From Rhyacophila brunnea (Eukaryota; Arthropoda; Insecta; Trichoptera; Rhyacophilidae), in assembly GCA_022495005.1 (NCBI GenBank), contig JAGYXB010000825.1, positions 3,596,001-3,660,000 on the forward strand: DNA of 64,000 bases, given 5' to 3'. This document shows, piece by piece, positions 46,486 through 57,910 of this stretch (position 1 is the first letter of the stretch; each line of letters opens with the position of its first letter). A program made the translations under genes and the position numbers. The notes under the pieces are model-generated. The model had not been told where the DNA came from. It was given only the letters and a program-made list of their open reading frames with translations, and did not search any database.

Positions 46486-47020
46486 ATTCAACTATACTAT
46501 TTTTCCAAATTCAAATATTTGAATACAAAAAGTTAATAATAATGTTTCCTTATAGGTGTAGTTCAAAACACTTTGGATATTATGGTGAACAAAATAAATA
46601 AGTCTCCCGCTGCCAATGGTTTCTTTTCTATACAAAACGATGCCATCGTGAATAACATATTTAAACTGTTTAGTTTAGAATGTGCATATCCTATGGAACT
46701 TAATTAATTTTTTATTATATTTATTTGAAGAGATGTTTACAGTGAAAGAAAAGTAATGAGTACCATTCGAATATTTAATTGATTAAAATAAATCTTAATC
46801 TGGATATAAATAATAAATAATTACAGTTAAATACATTTTTATTTTTTAATAAAATCGATTTTTTTAAATAAATACTACGAATTAGTAAAAAATATTGCTT
46901 GTACATTAGAGAAAACTTAATAAACTATAATTTAAGTAATAATAAATATTACCACAAAATAATATGTAATAAGAAGATGGGGTACTTTAATTAATTCATA
47001 TTTTATGACGTTTTTTTAAA
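46486..47020. other. No feature recognised
   Basis: Very AT-rich DNA, no assignment. Confidence 0.4.
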
Positions 47021-47032
47021 TGTAAGTTTACT

Positions 47033-47268
47033 CACGGTGGCCGCACGGCTTAAGCGTTGGAATATAAAGCCGTGGGTCCCAGCTTAGAATCCTGGGTCTG
47101 GCAAGTACACATATTGTTTTTCAATTTGTGTCTGTCAGGGTATGAACCTAATAGGTTGAGCAAGTGGCTGACATCCATTTCTCGTAAAAAACAAAATCTA
47201 TCAATACGAACCTCCACTCTATGGAGGCCCATATGATCCTATCAGGATCGGACATGGTCGAAAAAAAA
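47033..47268 (+). mobile_element. tRNA-derived SINE, family S1, full copy
   Basis: CACGGTGGCCGCACGGCTTA head, degraded B box (GCTTAGAATCC), the S1 body, a GGATCGGACATGGTC 3' end and an A8 tail. AAGTTTACT at 47024-47032 is repeated at 47267-47275. Confidence 0.88.
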
Positions 47269-47504
47269 GTTTACTTTAAATTGTAAGACTTTAAATCAAA
47301 CATGTTTTTTTATTTCAATGTTTAAGATACGTATTGTTTACTGCCAGCCAATTTTTACTAGGTAGGCGCTTGTAGGCCAGTTATTTTTGGAAAAAAATAA
47401 ATCCCTTAAAAATCTGAAATAAGAAAATGATAAATATTTGTGAAAACTTATCAAATCAACACATTTCTCGAGTCTATCGTAAATATTTTTACACTTTAAT
47501 TTAA

Positions 47505-47585
47505 ATTTATTATGTCCTCATCGGGTCGAACCCGGAGCTCCCGGATGAAAGGCCAGTGCCTAACACACTACACCACGAGAGCTAC
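47505..47585 (-). repeat. tRNA-derived sequence, degenerate
   Basis: The minus strand has CGTGGTGTAGTGTGTTAGGC (A-box-like) and GGGTTCGACCC (B-box-like), with a Glu-like TTC triplet in the expected loop. The T loop is two bases short and the anticodon loop is one base too long, so it is a pseudogene or SINE head. Confidence 0.45.
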
Positions 47586-49515
47586 TTTTACTTTCGTGTG
47601 AGTTACTTGTGAATTAGATACCTAAAATATTTTGATATTGTAGTGACAGTAGGTATATCAATGCAGTGAATTAAGATTGTCTGATATTATTAAAAAAAAA
47701 AAGATTATAGTATATCTATATAATATAGTATATCTATAGAATACTATAGTATTCTGTGGTTAGGCCGAGGATATGTATTGCAGATGAAAGACGGTAGTAG
47801 TCGTTCGTGATGTTGGAAGAGGCGAGACGTTATTTACTGTTTCAAATAAAAATACAAAGATACAATCAAGGCATGAACAAAAACGATGCATACGTGCGAG
47901 TGAGAAAGTATTCGGCATCCTTATAATCTCTGCGACACGTGCTAGAGTACGATAAAGGGTGTACAAATGTGTGAGATGGTTTGCTATGGGTGTCGCCGCC
48001 AAATCTTAGTTTGTTGCTTAACTAAGCGTCGATAGCCTGCGAGCGCGTGTTGCTTAAATTGATATTTTTTTTCTGTTTAACATAAAGTCAGTGGTAAATA
48101 TTTTTAGTTAATTGATAAGATGGTTCTGTGTGTTGTATATTTTTACCCAATGGTTGCATTTTGCCCGCTTAAAAATACTATATAACGTACAAAAAAATAT
48201 AAAAATATATCCTAATTCTGAGCGTCTCGTACGAGCACTTTGGGCGAGCACTAGCGAAATGGTCTCAAACATTTGTATACGAATGCGTTCGCTCACCCAC
48301 AAACCAAACGCACGGCACGCAGCTTCATTTAGCAATGCAATGGGTGAGATGTATCTATAGTCTAAGGATACAATCTATGCAATATAATACATTATTATAA
48401 CGGTAATTTGGTGCGATGTGTTTTTAAGGGAAACTTGTAATCGAGTGACATGTCCAATCGATTCTGACCCGCTATTTATTGACCGGCCACATTATGAAAT
48501 AATATTTTGAAATTATTATGAAATTGCAGTTCCGCTATCTCATAACATTACGAAATCATATTGTAATATATAGGTACTGACTGATTGTACGTGAAAAATA
48601 AATATTTAATAAATAATATTATAATTGAGATCTGTGGTACAGGAATCCGATGACAGCCACATTATTCAGCATTGTCTGTGGTACCTAATATAACTTTTAA
48701 AAATCTCTGCAATAGCATAATTTCGTTATTCTTGAACATTTTCTAAATTGACGCTTGACATTCAAAGTTGTCCTGAAATATTATACGCCATTTGTAGCCG
48801 CAATACAAATTAAACTAATTCCGAATAACACTTATCTGAAATGCCTCCGATAGCTAATCTGGAATAACATGCGCCATCTTGAAAGTTTTCAAATAATGCG
48901 ATTCAAATGAACGCAAACTTTGAAAACTTTCCCGGCTTTCCGATACCAATATAAACAGTTTTAGATTTAACCCTTTCGACCAACGATTTTTTTACCTGAT
49001 TTAAATTCAATTACATAATTATAAATCTTGCAATAAATAAGCTTGAGCCGATTATTCAATTAGCTGAAGTAGGTACCTACTTATCCTAAAAGTAACAGAC
49101 ATATTGTGTTGGATCCAACTTGATCAAAATTGATTTTTACCATTGGAAAATTTCGCGGTCTGTATATAAATCGAAAATAAAATCTAATATACCTAATCAA
49201 CAAAGTCGCGAGAGATTTTTGCATTTGTCAAAATCTCGTAATAAAATCAGGAGCATAATAAATAAAATAATATTTTGTCAATCTATTTATAATAACGTAG
49301 AATTTAATAATAATTAGTTGTCTTCCACAGATATATAATTTATCTAAGTTTAACCTTCGGCATCTATAAATAACCGTACGTAGGTGTATGTTATACCCTT
49401 GCAAATTATTTTAAGAATAATAATTATATTATTAATTTTTAACTATTGTTATTTCTTGCTAGAACGTCAGGATAGTTAAATGTAAATTACAACACAATTT
49501 TTATATACATAATTG
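47586..49515. other. No gene recognised; some CG-richer unique DNA
   Basis: 47760-48010 and 48215-48350 are CG-richer than the background but show no coding family or splice logic. 48380-49500 is AT-rich. Confidence 0.4.
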
Positions 49516-49522
49516 GAAGCAC

Positions 49523-49625
49523 CTCAGACTAGGGATTGCTCATACCGGGATTTCCAAACCAGTATTCAATTATTAATCGATACCGGTTTCAAAAATACCG
49601 GTATTTTCGTTATTAAGAAAGCATA
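49523..49625. repeat. Half copy of MITE family H2
   Basis: TAGGGATTGCTCATACCGGG then AAATACCGGTATTTTCG and ATTAAGAAAGCA match the right half of 16726-17386 in reverse. It is cut at about 49625 by the next element. Confidence 0.7.
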
Positions 49626-49635
49626 ATTAAGGCGT

Positions 49636-49906
49636 GTATTTTCAAAGTGAACTTATTCCACTTAAACAAATTTTTGGCAAAGGCCAAAAAACTCTTTACG
49701 GTTTTGATGTTACATAATATGCTTTTTGTATTGGAATAAGTTGCTTTTGTTATTAACACCGATTTTGAAGTTGCTTCTTCTACTGGATTGAATGCTATTA
49801 GGTTATTCTATACAAAAAATACTTGTTCAAAATGTTATATTTTAAATTCTGACATTTATAACTCATTTTCGTCAAGTAGTGGAATATGTTCACTTTGAAA
49901 ATATAC
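49636..49906. mobile_element. Small MITE with GTATTTTCAAAGTGAAC arms
   Basis: Left arm GTATTTTCAAAGTGAACTTA and right arm (CATATTCCACTT inverse, ending TTTGAAAATATAC) are ~28-bp inverses about 215 bp apart. It appears to interrupt the H2 fragment. Target site unresolved. Confidence 0.6.
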
Positions 49907-50850
49907 CTGTCAATTACACGTTTATAGTTTTCTAAAATTAATTTAATATTAATTTTTGATTACTTACTAATAAATATTGTATATTAAATTTAAGTATATA
50001 AGATTTATACTACCAAGACGCAAATTCATTGACTAAAACCAACAACAGTTAAATAATATTAAAACAAAATCCTTCAAATATACTTATAGAATTGTTGCGA
50101 TGAATTAACATATTTTTAATTAACTAATAATAATTATTGTTCTATAACTATTGGTCGAATGGTCCAGATGATCTATAGAATAGATCATCTATACAATATA
50201 TTTATAAAAGTCAACATAATAAATGTTGGTATGTAGGTACTTAAGGTTGCTATACAATAGTGTTGGGAATAGATTTGAATAGTTATGTTATTATTGATTG
50301 GTATAACTAACCACGTTGAATTACATCGGTGTTCTTCCACAAAAATTATATTCCAATCAATAATATAGTTTCAATTATTTTAATTTTTACAATCGGTATC
50401 TTTAGAGTTACACAATATATTGGTTGACACTTCGTTGTGTTCGATTAATTGCCACAGTGTCGCAATTTCCGCTTGAATTCTCGCGCCCAGTTCGCGATAG
50501 TACTAAACTTACGTGCTGTATTTACTTTGAAAGTCATTTCATCACTTTCATCTACACTTTCCATTACAAACTTTGGAAGGCAGAAAACAATGGTTGTGTG
50601 TTGCGACTTTTTATACGTCTGGATTGTTTATAACTTAGTATCACCTTGAGATACTTAAACATTAGATCATTAGATCAAGAAAGTTGACGTTATAATATAA
50701 CACTATGTATAGTTGACAGGAAGAATAATAAGTTATATGGCAACGTCGTTTTTGGCGATGAAAAGTGCTGCCATATTTAAAAAAAATACTTTAAATATTT
50801 TATATTTAACGAAATTCACCGAATAATAATTAGGCTGATTAATGCGTCAA
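49907..50850. other. No feature recognised
   Basis: Two overlapping short + frames at 50424-50649 have no recognisable family. Confidence 0.4.
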
Positions 50851-50854
50851 TGAC

Positions 50855-51577
50855 ATTGAGCTACTTTATGAGCTGCTTGTTGGCGAATTCACAATCTGCC
50901 TGTAAAGTCGCCCAGTGTCATCATCTAACAAGCTAACAAGCAGATTGTAAACAATCTACCGAGAAAAGTTGAAAGCCGGTCAACTTTACATGCTACACGC
51001 CGGCGTGTCTACTGCGTCTGCGCAGTAGAGCGATGGTAGCAGTGACGTCCCGTGGGGGTAGGCAGATTGAGCGTCGCTTGGGGCGGCAGTTTCTTGAAGG
51101 GCGGCAAATCGAGGAGAATCATTTAGTATAGAAAAAGCTACTTAAACTTAGTAATAACGTAAATATCTTTCCATTAAAAAAATCAGCTCACTGGTTGGAT
51201 TTGTTTCCAACCAACTTATTAATTAACATAAAAGGTTTAACAGGAATATAATTTTTGTCGTATTCGCGATGTCTAGTTTACTTCCGTTGCGCTTCGACGT
51301 CCATGCTGACGAGAAACAACACGTGCACTGATGATACAAAATTCTGTATAAAAAATGGGGCGACATTTTGGCGGTGCCCAGGGACGGCATTTTGTCTAGG
51401 GACGTCACTGGATGGTAGTGACCTCCCCGTAAAAAATGAGCTACGTTCTGTCAAAATAGTCGCTAGCTTGTTGGCTTCTCAGCGAATGGAAAGTTTTGTG
51501 TGTCATCATGACAATCGCAGTAGCTGAATCGCCCGCATTTAAATTCGCCAACAAACAGCTCGTAAAGTAGCTCAATG
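50855..51577. mobile_element. MITE with CATTGAGCTACTTTA arms, carrying a nested hAT MITE
   Basis: Arms CATTGAGCTACTTTATGAGC and the inverse of CATTGAGCTACTTTACGAGC extend to about TTGGCGAATT. Inside the left half is CTGCGTCTGCGCAGTAGAGC. The H3 MITE at 51040-51410 split it. Target duplication unresolved. Confidence 0.78.
51040..51410. mobile_element. hAT MITE family H3, copy 2 (nested)
   Basis: Tips CAGTGACGTCCCGTGGGGG and GGGACGTCACTG, with a perfect 8-bp duplication GATGGTAG (51032-51039, 51411-51418). 371 bp, shorter than 27989-28539 by an internal deletion. Confidence 0.92.
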
Positions 51578-52380
51578 TAAGTGGCGCATAAGGAATACGA
51601 AATATGATGCATCCGTACAAATTCTAAGTGTTGCGAACAATTTATGAGCAATATAATCAATGGCTTGAGGGTTCGAAGACTCAGATGGGTCATATTCGAT
51701 GCGATGAATTTAGAGCTCTCTATAAAGTTTGTGAAGGAACCCCCGCAAGTTCTCTATCCAGAGGATATGAACGGATAGCGTCAAGAGAAATGCAGAGAGG
51801 CTGAGTGTATCTGACTGGAGCAATGACATATTAAATGGACAACTCACTTCATACCGGCGCGCACGAGAAATTGTGCATGAAAGTCATTCACAGATGTATA
51901 GGTAGATGTCACGTGACCATATGACGTATCCATTTCCATTATGCGATAGATGCGATACAAGCTTCGAGAATTTATAGTAATATAACCTTTATTGTAATGG
52001 CGTATTAGTGTCATGACTCATTGCGTTAGAAACAGATTCTCAGTTACTTACGACTTCTCGGATATTAGACGCAAGTGAGCCAGCGCATCACAGGCGACTG
52101 TCCAATGGTTTCTGTCATTCAATTGCATTGAATAAACATTATCTTAAAATGGCATTTTATAAATAATAAATAATACTAACACATGCAAAGTGATATCCCA
52201 TCTTTCTTGGAGTGTTTAGTAGATTTATTTTACAATTTTTAACTAGGCACATTGGCATTTTGTAACACAATAATAACGGTAGAGTCGAAACCTGACAGTC
52301 AGAAATTTTGTATGGGCAGACCCAGCGGTGTCGTCAGACCGCTTGCAAGCAGAATGTTCATTTGAGCGTAGGATACTGAT
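51578..52380. other. No feature recognised
   Basis: Mixed composition. No gene or repeat ends assigned. Confidence 0.35.
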
Positions 52381-52582
52381 ATTAAAATATGAATTTCGCC
52401 ATCCGGCAGACCCGACACAAAGTGAGTGTCATTTTATTTTCTAGATGCTTCGTCCATATTAATGTCATTGGACCGGAGATATATATAGAGCTTAGGAAAG
52501 AGATGATCGTGCAGTCGGCCATGGATCTAAATTGGGCCTGTAGCGCCAGCTTATGTAAGTTTTTAAAGACATATAATGGTAG

Positions 52583-53195
52583 CGCTTTGCAGACGATATT
52601 GTTGTCTTTGCAAACGACCCTAAAGACCTTCAGAACAGGATGCAGGAGCTAAAAGTCTCGAAGACAAAAGTAATGATAAACTACTTTACTGAATCAAATG
52701 CGATCCTCATCAATGACACTCAAATCGAGCAAGTCAACAGCTGTGTCTATCTTGGACAACGAATGTCAATTTCTCACAGAACCAATCTGGTGTGAAGTGA
52801 ATAGCATCATTCTTCAAAAGTATGTACTTACTACCAGTGGTCACATATGTGTGTGAAACGTTGATTCTTTATGTAAGAGAAATCCAAATTTTACAAGTAG
52901 CGCGACGTGGCATGGAAAGGCCAACGTTGAACATAAATGCCATAAAAGAATGCAATAAATAAGTAGACGGTAGTATACCATGTGATATAGGTTGCTAAGC
53001 AGGTAACATGATAACATTATCGGCGATGGTGGTACCCAAGTGACACTAAAAGCCCGCAGGGTCGCCCTAACATCCTCTAGATTGACGACCTCATAAAGTT
53101 CCGTGGATAGTCGTGGCATCAAAGAACTATAAAATAGTGGAAGGACCTAGGGAAGGCCTTCATCTAACAATGAATCGATCCTGGCTAATGATGAT
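52583..53195 (+). pseudogene. RTE-type retrotransposon fragment with catalytic FADD box, degraded
   Basis: The + strand reads RFADDIVVFANDPKDLQNRM (about 52583-52642), which is the reverse transcriptase catalytic YADD/FADD box and the helix after it. SKTKVMINYFTES and TQIEQVNSCVYLGQ follow, matching the start of the 17857-18527 copy. After about 52770 stops and indels accumulate. The equivalents of VLPV-TY-CET (about 52830-52860), RPQGR-like GRPN (about 53060) and WID-G (about 53175) are still visible, followed by TAATGATGATAATGATT. It is an older copy of the TGATGA-tailed RTE, extending a little further 5' than the nested one. Confidence 0.78.
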
Positions 53196-53323
53196 AATGA
53201 TTTTACTTATATTATATGTCGGTAAGTTGGTCCAGAACCTTTGATAGAAAACAGAACCAAAAAAACAATAGTAATGGTTTTCACCAACTTGTTCTACTAT
53301 AATAGTAATAAAACAGAACCATG

Positions 53324-53615
53324 AATTGTGTCGCTGAGTTTCAAAACCCGCTATAACACTTTTTTTTAAATAATTAATATATATATTATATATTGTTGGA
53401 TTCGTTATTGAAATCTCTATATGAAAATTTTATCGCTTCTTTCAAAAGCCGCTATGATTTACTGTCATTTATGAAACAAAATCAACGTGTCTATCAAATA
53501 CCGCTATAACACTACTGAAACATTCAAAAACCTTTTTAGTTCAAAAAGTTTTTGTTGATTTTCTCAACATAATGAAAAAGTGTTATAGAGGGTTTTGAAA
53601 CTCAGCGACACAATT
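53324..53615. mobile_element. MITE with TGTGTCGCT tips (family G1-like), copy 2
   Basis: Arms of about 40 bp start AATTGTGTCGCTGAGTTTC and continue with AAAACCCGCTATAACAC; the right arm is the inverse (GGGTTTTGAAACTCAGCGAC) with few mismatches. A CGCTATAACAC word recurs in the middle at about 53500. Same outer tip as 38044-38293. Confidence 0.82.
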
Positions 53616-53734
53616 ATCATATTGATCGAGATGAACTGTTTTGTTCTTTTATTTCTTTCAAAATACATTACGCATGCGGCCCAATATAGCAAGTCTTTAT
53701 CACCACAAACAAATTAATAAATAGAATTCCGATA

Positions 53735-53995
53735 GGCTATATCCAAATACACTACATATTAATGCAGGGTTTTGAATGTGTGAGTGTCCTACGAAAATGA
53801 ACCACACATTATAGACGTGCGTGTTGCAACCTTAAAATACACCAATGAGAATCAGTGCATAAAATGATAGCAGTTGTCAGACCGAAATACAAGCGTATTC
53901 TTGACACGTTTTTAAGTGTATCCATGTTTGTCCACACTCGAAATCGGTTGGCTATTTCTTCACACCCATTAGATATTTCAGTTCCCATTATTTCT
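53735..53995 (-). repeat. Dispersed repeat R2, copy 4 (inverted)
   Basis: The reverse complement starts AATAATGGGAACTGAAATAT and passes the R2 landmarks to TCGGAATTCTATTTATTAAT. Confidence 0.75.
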
Positions 53996-54860
53996 TATCA
54001 CCAAATTTTTCATTGAATACGACAAAATTCTAATTTCCTATATACTAAGTTCTATCGTGCAAATACATAATATGTAGGTAATTCAGAGTGGAGAGTGATT
54101 GGAGTAGCTGATGTGTAACTATTAAATTTAATATAATTAAATGTATCTCTCGCCTAGAATACATCATTATTTTTAACACTTTTACCCACTGCGGCTGGTG
54201 AAAACTTAGAAAACAGTTAAATAATTGGCCTCTCTTTCAAATAGTTTATGCGCCACAACTCTAAAGCTACATGCTTATCATTCATAATAAATAGATATTT
54301 TTATCATATTTTTATACTTATAATTTTGCAACATATATAATTTTATTATATTCAACAATATTTTATAATTCTGTGAAATCACTGTCACCGACCTTAAGAA
54401 AACAAAACATTAATTGATTTTAAATTAACATTACTGAACTGGTAAATTTAAGATACTAATTTTATTATTCTACAGTATAATATTATGAAAATCGAAAACA
54501 ATAATTATTATTGCAATAAACAAGATTTAGAATAAAATAATAAATTGCCATTTGAGAATAATTAGTTACACAGTCAATTACCTAAACTTTTATAGTTAAG
54601 AATTACTTTAATTTGTTTCACATCTGTTAAGAATTTTGTTCTTGAGTAGACTTTTCCAGCATTACGTGTTAGTTCGTTAACTGTCAAAACTAGCTGTTTC
54701 CACTACCAAAATAGGGTTAAAATCGAAAGTTAGTTGCAAACTCGGTAACATCCATCAGCCGATATTGATATAATGTTATTTGACCAATACCGAAATATAA
54801 TTTTATAATAATTCGATTTTGTTAGAGGTCCTTCTGTTTTGCTCCTCTCCCTAAACCACA
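53996..54860. other. No feature recognised
   Basis: AT-rich DNA upstream of the candidate exon. Confidence 0.35.
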
Positions 54861-54942
54861 TCGCAGGGTGGGTCTTAGCCAACTTCAAAATCCAACTTCA
54901 AAAACCCTATCTTGTGCAGTTTTTTTTCAGTTTTCTACTCAG

Positions 54943-55255
54943 AACCTTAGTGGGCTCGCACATCAGAACTCGCCACATGCAAATCAAATGGAGCTTCGCA
55001 GATTGGCCGATGCAACTGCGACGCGAGACGATCCGCAGATGCAACATGACGCATTTGCTACAGCCTGCATGTTGTATCTAAAAAAAGTCGATTCCGCGCA
55101 AGCGCACAATTGGCGGATCGGTAATTTCTCTCCAGACTGTCGCCGCGTTTGGCAGAGCTAGAGCTAGCAGCGCTAGGCAGATGTGCGAGGTTGTGATCAT
55201 GCAACATTCGCCGGCAGTCTCAGAGGTTTTGATTTATGGCCGTCAGGCACACAAG
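54943..55255 (+). other. Candidate host exon with an apparent A7 frameshift, unidentified
   Basis: A CG-richer 313-bp block stands out from its AT-rich surroundings. It is bounded by a splice-acceptor-like tract (TTTTTTTTCAG, then TTTTCTACTCAG ending at 54942) and a strong donor CACAAG/GTAAGT (exon end 55255). One frame is open from the acceptor to the run of seven A at 55079-55087, including MELRRLADATATRDDPQMQH. The next frame is open from just after the run to the donor, including TIGGSVISLQTVAAFGRARA and MCEVVIMQHSPAVSEVL. Together they would make one exon if a base was lost or gained in the A run, by mutation or assembly error. I recognise no family; it could also be a decayed retrocopy or a non-coding exon. 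Confidence 0.3.
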
Positions 55256-55529
55256 GTAAGTTGTAATGTGCGAGTCGGCTTAATTTTGCACTCAACAGTA
55301 TCCATCCATCTTGTACATTGTCAGCTAATTTTTATTCAGCCATTTAAATTCCGAAATGCCAGTTGTTTTTATTTCTCTGTTCAGATCTATATTAATTTAA
55401 TGACATTATTATCGAAGCAATCCGTAGTAAAACCGTTGAAACTCTTAGAATTTCATTTAATTATTAGTCAATAAATAATTTTGCTTTTTAAAATTTGTTA
55501 GTAAATATCTGTATAGAAATAATGGGCAC

Positions 55530-55815
55530 TGAAATACCTAACGGGTACGGAGAGGCAGGCAATCGATTTCGAGTAAGGAAGAATATGGGAGAAATTTAAA
55601 CACGTGTCAAGATTATGTCATACGTCGAATACTGACTATTACTGGTCTCGGTTTACGCATTGACGCTCATGTAATATTGGTGTATTACACACACTATTGC
55701 ACGTCTCTAACGCCTGGTTCATTTTCGTAAGACACACATTCAAAATCCTGCGTCAAAATTTAATGTATTGGTATATAGCCTATCGGATTTCTATTTGTTA
55801 ATGTGTTCTGTGGTA
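55530..55815 (+). repeat. Dispersed repeat R2, copy 5
   Basis: ACTGAAATACCTAACGGGTA, AAACACGTGTCAAGATT and ACACATTCAAAATCCTGC in R2 order. Confidence 0.75.
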
Positions 55816-56089
55816 TTACTGTATTTTATTTACGCGTTGGCAATGTCCCTTTGAAAGCGGTTAAAACCGGTCCTGATTAATATAAGAATAAGTTTAACTA
55901 GTACTACATAATGTGTTTTATTTTAATTAATAAAAAAATATATAAACTCAACTTAATCACATAACATACAAATGTAATAATTTAAGATAAACCAACCCTA
56001 ATGGTGCTATCACATAATATATTAACCACACGAAATACAGCATCATGAAACATTGTACTGAACCGAATGATTTTACTATTGAATAATTT

Positions 56090-56564
56090 GAGTTGTTTAA
56101 AAGCAAAAACGCCACTGTCCATAAAAATACGAAGATGACAAACATGTACAAAATAATCGGTACTGTTCGGTTATCAGGAATACAGCGGAAAACACATTTT
56201 GAAAATACCCGATATACTGAATTATTTGTTAGTTTGGGTTAGTTTAGGTTACGTTAGGTTGGGTTAGGTTAGGTTAGGTTTGGTTAGGTTAACCTAACAA
56301 ATAATCCAGTTTATCGGGTATTTTCAAAATGTGTTTTCCGCTGTATTCCTGATAACCGAACAGTACCAAATAATTTTATATTCTTGTCTACATGTAAAAC
56401 CCAACAGTTCAAATACAAAATAAGGAGAAAACAGTAAAAAAATAATTTAAAAATTGGGTTTACATGCCGTCACCACTGTGCATAATAATTATGTAATGAC
56501 ATGCAAATTTGATTTTTCATGAAAAAATGACAAGGACAGTGGCGTTTTTGCTTTTAAACAACTC
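56090..56564. repeat. Outer inverted repeat around the TTAGG foldback
   Basis: 31-bp arms at 56090-56120 and 56534-56564 are perfect inverses (core TTTAAAAGCAAAAACGCCAC). They enclose the smaller foldback asymmetrically, with 38 bp on the left and 166 bp on the right, the latter including a TGACATGCAAATTTG stretch. Confidence 0.85.
56159..56367. repeat. Foldback: 74-bp inverted arms around a TTAGG array
   Basis: The arms 56159-56232 and 56294-56367 match at 72 of 74 positions (start GGTACTGTTCGGTTATCAGG). The ~60-bp centre is 12 consecutive 5-mers, six of them exact TTAGG and the others one or two changes away, followed by a short inverted CCTAA. The TTAGG strand runs away from the left arm. 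TTAGG is the ancestral insect telomere repeat. Confidence 0.9.
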
Positions 56565-57031
56565 ATTAACAAAGAACATCTCTGTGAACCGATACTAATG
56601 GCGCGAATTCTTCGTCATCTAAATTGTACACATTCGAAATACGAAATGCTCACATTTTATTTACCTACCTGGAAGTTTCCACGAATTTATGGGTGCTTTG
56701 CGAGCATGATACAACTTGGTGGATTATGATTAAATTGCATATTCCATTGCACAAAGTGCCTTGGAGTGGGAACTCGTTACGTTTTTTTTTTCTTCGAAAA
56801 AGTACAAATATATTTTTACGCGGGACGGCGTCTCAGGACTGTATTCATGCTGTGTTTACCGATGAAAAAAAAATCATAAATAAAATATTTTTCCTAAGAC
56901 AGTGTGCATTTTTCAGGATCACTTAAAAAGGCACACTGATTACTTAAATTGATATAACTCATTTATTATTCATATATTATATTTATATAACTCTTTTAAA
57001 TGTTTGAAGCTATTGAATTCTTCTATTATTT

Positions 57032-57245
57032 AAGCGTTGGCATTCGGCGTCGTGGGTCCCAGGTTTGAATTCTGGGTCTGGCAACCACACATATCGTGTT
57101 TCAATGAGCCAGAGTATGGACCTAATATGTTGAGCGAGTGACTGACATCCATTTCTCGTAAAAAACAAAATCTGTTAATACAAACCTTCACATTGTAGAG
57201 ACCCATATGATTCTATTAGGATCGGATATGGTCGGAAAAAACTTT
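57032..57245 (+). mobile_element. tRNA-derived SINE, family S1, 5'-truncated copy
   Basis: It starts within the head at TAAGCGTTGG. It has a decayed B box (GGTTTGAATTC), the S1 body and the GGATCGGATATGGTC 3' end with a short A run. Confidence 0.8.
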
Positions 57246-57534
57246 GTGTATCAGTGAAATGAAGAAAACGTATTGTCAAATGTACATTTTTGGTTTTTTT
57301 TTTACCTTATTTTATACAACATGACATCGATAAAAAGTCTATGATAGAAATAAATGATAACAGAAATATATACTAAAACTGGAGCTAAATATAATATTTT
57401 TCAAGATATATAGAAGATTGACGGCCAGTATATGTTTTTTACTGTCTCAAACACAACACAAGACAAATTTAAATAAAAATACATTTTATAAATTTGTAAT
57501 TATAAAAAAAAACTGGGCCCTCAGATGATGGTTA

Positions 57535-57665
57535 CTACTTACTGTACAGACAAACTCATAACGTTCGGTAGATGTACGTGGCAGCGAATTACTACGGACC
57601 GAAAATAAGTAGGGAAGCTAAAAGAGGCCTTCGTCTAGCAGTGGATCGACCGCGGGTGATAATGA
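57535..57665 (+). pseudogene. RTE 3' end fragment (TGATGA-tailed group)
   Basis: The fragment parallels 18410-18527: codons for the TWQRTT-like ACGTGGCAGCGAA, GGCCTTCGTCTAGCAGTGGA and a TGATAATGATTATGATT tail. Stops within the frame; only about the last 40 codons remain. Confidence 0.65.
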
Positions 57666-57679
57666 TTATGATTATCTTT

Positions 57680-57910
57680 CTCTTTCTCTTTTGTATACTT
57701 GCATACTGTAGTTTAAACACTAGATGATATTTATATTTATTTGGCCACGTATTTTTTCTGACTTACACGCGGTGTAAATGAGAATTCTGCCATTCTTTTT
57801 AGTATTGAAATGTGTGTCCCTAATAACTATCTTAGAAATCTGGAGCATCAGTTGATTGTTCTCCCAAGGTGCAGAACTTCTTGCCATTGCTAATGCCAAT
57901 AACTCTGTTT
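57680..57910 (+). pseudogene. Jockey/CR1-like reverse transcriptase fragment
   Basis: The DNA parallels 22405-22620: ACTTGCATACTGTAGTTTAA, GACTTACACGCGGTGTAAAT, GAATTCTGCCATTCTT and TGTTCTCCCAAGGTGCAGAA. The frame is broken at several points. It is the extreme 3' part of the element and follows the RTE fragment after ~15 bp. Confidence 0.65.
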
